In this document: positions 60,095 through 64,000 of the stretch, one piece after another
Layout of the letters: each line of letters opens with the position of its first letter
How positions within the stretch are numbered: the first letter of the stretch is position 1
Assembly: GCA_947507875.1 (NCBI GenBank)
Contig: CANNQP010000006.1
Span: forward strand, 62,001 to 126,000
Reading direction: 5' to 3'
Origin: Verrucomicrobiaceae bacterium
Lineage (GTDB): Bacteria > Verrucomicrobiota > Verrucomicrobiia > Verrucomicrobiales > Verrucomicrobiaceae
Length of the DNA: 64,000 bases
Notes under the pieces: generated by a model
Database searches by the model: none
What the model saw: the letters and a program-made list of their open reading frames with translations, nothing else
What the model was told of the DNA's origin: nothing
Position numbers and translations under genes: made by a program

Positions 60095-62080
60095 ATGGAA
60101 AAGACATTCGCCGATCTCGGCCTCGCCCCTGAATTGCTCCAGGCCATCCAGGCCCAGGGCTTTGAACAACCCTCCCCCATCCAGGCAGAAGCCATCCCCG
60201 TCGCCCTCACCGGACGCGATGTGGTGGGCCAGAGCCAAACCGGCTCCGGCAAAACGCTCGCCTTCGGCCTGCCTGCGATCCAGCTGGTGGACCCGACCGA
60301 CCGCCGTGCACAGGCCCTGGTGCTGTGCCCCACGCGTGAACTGGCCCAGCAGGTCTGTGCTGAGTTGCACAAGGTCGTCAGCTTCAAAGAAGGTCTGCGC
60401 GCCACCCCCGTCTATGGCGGTGCCTCCTACGACCGCCAAATCCGCGCCCTACAGGCCGGCTCCCAGATCATCGTCGGCACGCCAGGACGTATCTTGGACT
60501 TCGTGGATCGCGGCACCCTGCGCCTCGATGCGCTCAAGGTGCTCGTCTTTGATGAAGCCGATGAAATGCTCGACATGGGCTTCGCCGAGGACATCGAAAA
60601 ACTCATGGAAGCCCTGCCCGAGAAGCGGCAGACGATCTTCTTCTCTGCTACCTTTGATCCACGCATCCGCCGCCTGATCGACCGCTACACGCACGAAGCA
60701 GCCACCATCACCATCGAGCAAAAAGCACTCACCGTGCCGACCATCGAGCAGCGCTACTACGAGGTGCAGGGCCGCAGCAAGACGGAAGTGCTTTGCCGTG
60801 TGCTCGACATCGAAGACCCACGCCTGAGTATCGTTTTTGCCAACACCAAAAAAGCGGTGGATGACGTCACCGATGCCCTGGTCGGCCGCGGTTATGCGGC
60901 TGACCGTCTGCACGGCGACCTGAATCAAATGATGCGCGAGCGTGTGATGCGGAACTTCCGCAATGGCACGATCGAGGTGCTCATCGCCACCGATGTCGCC
61001 GCACGTGGATTGGATGTGAATGACGTCGATCTCATCGTCAATTACGAGCTGCCCTACGACACCGAAGACTACGTGCACCGCATCGGCCGCACGGGCCGCG
61101 CAGGGCGCAAAGGCACCGCCGTCAGCCTCGTGGCAGGACGCGAAATCTACCTCATGCAGCGCATCCAGCGCTTCACGAATGCCAAGGTCGAACGCACCAA
61201 AGTCCCCTCCCAGGAGGAAGTGGAGACCAAGCTAGTGGATCAAACCTTTGAACTGCTGAAGGCGACCCTGGAGTCGGGCGAATACTCCAAGCACGAGCAC
61301 ACCATCCAACGTCTGCTGGATGCAGGCTTCCAAATCACCGATGTTGCCTCGGCCCTGCTTGACCTTTGGATCAAAGAAGGAGCGCGCGAGGGTGAAGAAA
61401 TTCACGAAGACCGTGCACCGGTGAAGAAAGACCGTCCGCAGAAGGAATTCGTGCCGCGCGAGCGTGCTGCCGATGGAGCAGGTGCGCCGCAAGGCGAAGG
61501 CGGCGAAGGCCGCCCGACACGTCCCGCTGGTCCACGCCCGCCGGCCGCTGGCATGAAGCGCCTCTTCATCAACATCGGCGCCATGGACCATGCCCGCCCA
61601 GGCGACATCGCCGGGATCATTTACAACACCTGCCAAATCCCAGCGGGCAGCATCGGTAGCATTGATGTGCTGCCCAAATGCAGCTTTGTCGAAGTGCCCG
61701 ATGAGCTAGCTCCAGCAGTGCTGACCAGCATTGAAGGTGCGACCTTCCGTGGCCGTGATGTACGCATGGATCATGCGGATCGTGAAGGCGGCGGTGGAGC
61801 GGCCAACTGGGCACCGCGACCACCGCGTCGTGATTTCGATGGACCACCCCGCGACCGCGAAGGTGGCGGTGGCTATGGTGGCAAACCTCGCTTCGGTGGC
61901 GGTGGCTACGGCGGCAAGCCCGGAGGTGGCGGCTACAAAGGCGGTGGTGGAGGTGGCTTCAAAAAGCCTTATGGACCGCGTCGTGATGAAGGCGGTGGAG
62001 GTGGCTACGGTGGCGGCAAGCGCTTCGGCGGTGGCGGAGGTGGCTTCAAACCACGGCGCTGGGACAATGGCGATTCCTGA
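60095..62080 (+). CDS. DEAD-box ATP-dependent RNA helicase (DeaD/CsdA-like) with Gly-rich tail
   Basis: A 661-residue RNA helicase. Core motifs: Q motif GFEQPSPIQAEAIP, motif I SQTGSGKT, PTRELAQQ, TPGR, VFDEADEMLDMG, FFSATFD, ATDVAARGLDV and HRIGRTGRAGRKG. Residues about 490-570 form a DbpA-like RNA-binding domain (KRLFINIGAMDHARPGDIAG). The last 90 residues are Gly-rich with repeated GGGGYGGK-type units and scattered Arg, an RGG-like RNA-binding tail. It should unwind rRNA or mRNA duplexes, often at low temperature. A long structured leader precedes it. Confidence 0.94.
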   Translation: MEKTFADLGLAPELLQAIQAQGFEQPSPIQAEAIPVALTGRDVVGQSQTGSGKTLAFGLPAIQLVDPTDRRAQALVLCPTRELAQQVCAELHKVVSFKEGLRATPVYGGASYDRQIRALQAGSQIIVGTPGRILDFVDRGTLRLDALKVLVFDEADEMLDMGFAEDIEKLMEALPEKRQTIFFSATFDPRIRRLIDRYTHEAATITIEQKALTVPTIEQRYYEVQGRSKTEVLCRVLDIEDPRLSIVFANTKKAVDDVTDALVGRGYAADRLHGDLNQMMRERVMRNFRNGTIEVLIATDVAARGLDVNDVDLIVNYELPYDTEDYVHRIGRTGRAGRKGTAVSLVAGREIYLMQRIQRFTNAKVERTKVPSQEEVETKLVDQTFELLKATLESGEYSKHEHTIQRLLDAGFQITDVASALLDLWIKEGAREGEEIHEDRAPVKKDRPQKEFVPRERAADGAGAPQGEGGEGRPTRPAGPRPPAAGMKRLFINIGAMDHARPGDIAGIIYNTCQIPAGSIGSIDVLPKCSFVEVPDELAPAVLTSIEGATFRGRDVRMDHADREGGGGAANWAPRPPRRDFDGPPRDREGGGGYGGKPRFGGGGYGGKPGGGGYKGGGGGGFKKPYGPRRDEGGGGGYGGGKRFGGGGGGFKPRRWDNGDS

Positions 62081-62093
62081 GACCCTGCCTTCG

Positions 62094-62125
62094 CCCAGCT
62101 TCATGGCATGATGCCTGAAGCTGGG
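62094..62125. repeat. Inverted repeat after helicase gene
   Basis: CCCAGCTTCA (62094-62103) and TGAAGCTGGG (62116-62125) pair perfectly, and an inner GGCA-TGA-TGCC stem extends the hairpin. There is no T-run on the plus strand, but the stem 14 nt after the helicase stop could protect or end its mRNA. Confidence 0.5.
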
Positions 62126-62140
62126 TGAGAGGAACTCTTC

Positions 62141-62179
62141 AAAAAACAACGGCTGGAGGGGCGAGACCTCCAGCCGTTG
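62141..62179 (-). terminator. Intrinsic terminator of aldo/keto reductase gene
   Basis: CAACGGCTGGAGG (62147-62159) and CCTCCAGCCGTTG (62167-62179) form a perfect 13-bp stem with a 7-nt loop. On the minus strand six T residues follow (complement of 62141-62146). It lies 18 nt past the stop of the reductase gene. Confidence 0.82.
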
Positions 62180-62197
62180 CTGTTGATGGGGGGAAGC

Positions 62198-63316
62198 TTA
62201 CCAAGCCTCTGTGAGATTCCAGCGTCGTGCCAGGGCCAGCAATTCATCGCGCAAAGGCCATTCATCGGCGCGCGCTTCCTGACCGGCATGACGTGCACTG
62301 GCCCCTTTCAGCATCATGCAGCCCGTGTTGTCACCGATGCGGCGGATGGTCTCGACCTCTTCCGCCGTCAGGCACTGAGGCGGCAGCGCAGCCAGATCGT
62401 CCAGCTTGCTCTCGATGGTGCGGGCGCCTTCGCCATGCTCTTGGATCAGCGTCGGCACCACGCTCTTCACACCCGGATTGCCCAGCGTCCACTGGCAGGC
62501 CAATTGCAGCATGGTCAGGCCGTGCTTTTGTGCGATGGGCCGCACTTGTTCGAGTTTTTGCACGCCGTGCTCGATCCAATCGCCGGGTCGGTGCGTGCGG
62601 TGGTCGCCATCACGGAACTTGTGGCCCGGCTTCACGTCATCGTGGAAGAGGCCGCCGTAGTCCACCACGCGCGCCAGGATGTCCACGCCATGCTTTTCCG
62701 CCGCAGGCAGCACATGCTGACCGGGCCAAGGCTCAAACGGATTCAGGATGATCATTGCCCAGTCCATACGGTCCCCAAAGCGCTCGAAGCACTCGATCAT
62801 GTCGAGCGTGAAGCCATTGGCAGGTCCAGGGGCGATGCCGAGACGGTCGGTGAGCCCTGCCGTCTTCAATGCCGTGAAGGCATCCCAGACTTTCTCGCTG
62901 GTGTAGGCGATGCTGTCCGGGTTGTGCAGCATCAGCAGATCAAACTTGGAAGTCTGGCAGCGATCCAAGCTCTTCTCTGCCGCCATCTTCAGGTAGTCGT
63001 AATACTGGTCCGCCCCCCGCAGCGACGGGTCCGTGAAGCGCGGATAGCCGCGTGACCCCTGGCGGATGCCCTCGTAAATGTCATGGCCGATGATGCCGAC
63101 TAGGCAATACTCCTCACGCGGGATGCCTTTCAACGCCTCACCCAGCAGAGCGTCGGCACGACCGACACCATAAACGTCAGCGGTCACAAAGGTGCGCACA
63201 CCCTTGTGAAAGGCATCGCGCATCAACTGCATGTAGTGCTCTTCGGAGAGCTGCTCACCGTAATGCATGAAGCGGCCACCACTCCAGGTGCCGTAGGCGG
63301 TTCGTGTCAGGTTCAT
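62198..63316 (-). CDS. Aldo/keto reductase family oxidoreductase
   Basis: A 372-residue TIM-barrel reductase. The catalytic Tyr lies in FVTADVYGVGRADALLGEAL (family form DTA..YG.SE), Lys/His positions follow in SKFDLLMLHNPD, and the barrel end has VKSVVPTLI. The C-terminus is about 60 residues longer than ordinary aldo/keto reductases, with helices ending LALARRWNLTEAW. The substrate is unknown. It lies 168 nt downstream of rpmB and has its own strong terminator. Confidence 0.87.
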   Translation of the reverse strand: MNLTRTAYGTWSGGRFMHYGEQLSEEHYMQLMRDAFHKGVRTFVTADVYGVGRADALLGEALKGIPREEYCLVGIIGHDIYEGIRQGSRGYPRFTDPSLRGADQYYDYLKMAAEKSLDRCQTSKFDLLMLHNPDSIAYTSEKVWDAFTALKTAGLTDRLGIAPGPANGFTLDMIECFERFGDRMDWAMIILNPFEPWPGQHVLPAAEKHGVDILARVVDYGGLFHDDVKPGHKFRDGDHRTHRPGDWIEHGVQKLEQVRPIAQKHGLTMLQLACQWTLGNPGVKSVVPTLIQEHGEGARTIESKLDDLAALPPQCLTAEEVETIRRIGDNTGCMMLKGASARHAGQEARADEWPLRDELLALARRWNLTEAW

Positions 63317-63423
63317 AAACAGGTTGGGGAATGGAAGATCGTAGGAAAGAGTCTTTTGCTGTGGAAAGGAAACCGCGCAAGCCGCGATGCCAAGCAGCGC
63401 AGGATACGCCTCAAACCTGCCAG

Positions 63424-63455
63424 AAAATGCAAAAGGCAGGCCTTAGCCTGCCTTT
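63424..63455 (-). terminator. Intrinsic terminator of rpmB
   Basis: AAAGGCAGG (63432-63440) and CCTGCCTTT (63447-63455) form a stem with a small loop. On the minus strand the stem is followed by TTTTGCATTTT. It is 29 nt beyond the rpmB stop codon. Confidence 0.72.
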
Positions 63456-63484
63456 CGAAGATGGGAATGGAACCAGTGCGCTGA

Positions 63485-63748
63485 TTAGATCACGCCGGCC
63501 TCTTTCAGCACTTTGAAGGCACCGTTTTTGTTCACGGTCTTCAACGCACGAGCAGAGAGCTTCACCGTGACGAATTTGCCGAGTTCAGGAACCCAGATGC
63601 GCTTGGTGCGCAGATTCGGGAAGATCACGCGCTTCACGCGCTTGGTGATGTGCTTACCGATACCGCCTTCTTTCTTGGCTTTACCGCTGCGGTGAATGTG
63701 ATGACCGCGCGTAACGGTGACTCCGGTGATCTGACAGACTTTGGCCAT
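63485..63748 (-). CDS. rpmB: Large ribosomal subunit protein bL28
   Basis: An 87-residue basic ribosomal protein. The sequence MAKVCQITGVTVTRGHHIHR, KRVIFPNLRTKRIWVPELGK and VTVKLSARALKTVNKNG is typical of L28. Only one N-terminal Cys is present, so it is not the zinc-binding form. It is not paired with rpmG here, unlike in many bacteria; ndk lies 82 nt upstream on the same strand. Confidence 0.97.
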   Translation of the reverse strand: MAKVCQITGVTVTRGHHIHRSGKAKKEGGIGKHITKRVKRVIFPNLRTKRIWVPELGKFVTVKLSARALKTVNKNGAFKVLKEAGVI

Positions 63749-63829
63749 AAGGTGCTGGTGCTAAGGGGTTCGGGGAAAAAGGGGCGTGAGACTAACTGAC
63801 CTCACCGGTTCGTCAACCGGGGATTCAGC

Positions 63830-64000
63830 TCAGTAACTGAAAATCTCTTCATCTTTGAAAAAGCGCTTCAACTCGACTGCGGCTGCTTCCGGAGAATCCG
63901 AGGCGTGAACCACATTGGTCATCTTGTCGCTGCCGTAGTCACCACGGATGGTGCCCTTCGGAGCGGCTTTGGAATCGGTCGGGCCGAGAAGATCGCGCAC
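63830..64000 (-). CDS. ndk: Nucleoside diphosphate kinase, C-terminal part (start beyond window)
   Basis: The last 57 codons are in view. They read VRDLLGPTDSKAAPKGTIRG, DYGSDK, then NVVHASDSPEAA, where the His is the residue that carries phosphate in the ping-pong reaction between nucleoside di- and triphosphates. The end FFKDEEIFSY is also typical. The gene continues past the right edge and runs toward rpmB on the same strand. Confidence 0.95.
   Translation of the reverse strand: MRDLLGPTDSKAAPKGTIRGDYGSDKMTNVVHASDSPEAAAVELKRFFKDEEIFSY

Noticed and set aside
61850..62060. Repeat array in the helicase gene considered as a DNA repeat element or CRISPR-like array
   Set aside because: The repeats encode in-frame Gly-rich units of the protein tail and have no spacer structure.
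61731..62149. Open frames on both strands in the Gly-rich helicase tail
   Set aside because: Repetitive Gly codons keep other frames open; this is a composition artefact.
1..64000. Mobile element, prophage or CRISPR array
   Set aside because: No transposase, integrase, terminal repeats or regularly spaced repeats were seen; the tRNA genes show no duplicated 3' end that would mark an attachment site.

Overview
The window is about 64 kb of gene-dense chromosomal DNA with fairly high G+C. It most likely comes from a member of the Verrucomicrobia (PVC superphylum, possibly Prosthecobacter- or Verrucomicrobium-like). This is an inference from gene content: a planctomycete/verrucomicrobial-type cytochrome c dehydrogenase with HEAT-like repeats, a five-heme cytochrome next to a sorbosone-type dehydrogenase, a formylglycine sulfatase, RR-signal oxidoreductases and isomerases, a DUF1802 gene, a TIGR03663-like membrane protein, and a Ser/Thr kinase beside an FHA-ABC transporter. 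No rRNA, phage, insertion sequence or CRISPR array was seen. Both window ends cut a gene: an ApbE lipoprotein at the left and nucleoside diphosphate kinase at the right.

Layout. 1-8.4 kb: a minus-strand surface-polysaccharide operon (GT4 glycosyltransferase, WecA-like phosphoglycosyltransferase, O-antigen-ligase/TPR protein, APC permease, ThrH phosphatase), with a good promoter at its head and a strong hairpin terminator after thrH; then the lipoprotein ApbE. 8.4-15 kb: small membrane protein, SDR, Nudix, pyrH, an exported methyltransferase, araD, a secreted protein and an FAD oxidoreductase. 15-21 kb: an ECF sigma factor with no visible anti-sigma gene, a coupled set (prepilin-like protein, membrane EEP protein, glycosyltransferase), and a secreted Pro/Gln-rich protein. 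21-26 kb: a translationally coupled HtrA-like protease / degenerate protease / double-redoxin operon, DUF1802, murI and tRNA-Gly. 26-34 kb: a TIGR03663-like protein, a second ApbE, a kinase-pseudokinase fusion and an FHA-ABC transporter, all on the minus strand. 34-45 kb: two tRNA-Lys genes, the PVC cytochrome dehydrogenase, cupin, DUF2007 and uvrB, then a four-gene operon (TIM-barrel isomerase, DJ-1/PfpI, five-heme cytochrome, sorbosone-type dehydrogenase). 45-53 kb: glucuronokinase-like GHMP kinase with two acetyltransferases, a Dabb protein, tRNA-Gln, RNase R, gluconolactonase, a TPR protein and TrmO. 53-64 kb: APH-like kinase, sulfatase with HAD hydrolase, an FAH-type dehydratase with an aldehyde dehydrogenase, MATE exporter, DEAD-box helicase, aldo/keto reductase, rpmB and ndk.

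How the genes work together. Several sets fit carbohydrate foraging: sulfatase, sugar dehydrogenases feeding cytochromes, gluconolactonase, a 2-keto-3-deoxy-acid dehydratase plus semialdehyde dehydrogenase, and araD. Many neighbouring genes overlap as ATGA or similar, so translational coupling is common here. The less ordinary items are the kinase/pseudokinase plus FHA-ABC module, the active/degenerate protease pair with a redoxin, and the orphan ECF sigma factor, whose upstream TTTTGTCAAA word recurs before the nearby secreted Pro/Gln-rich protein.
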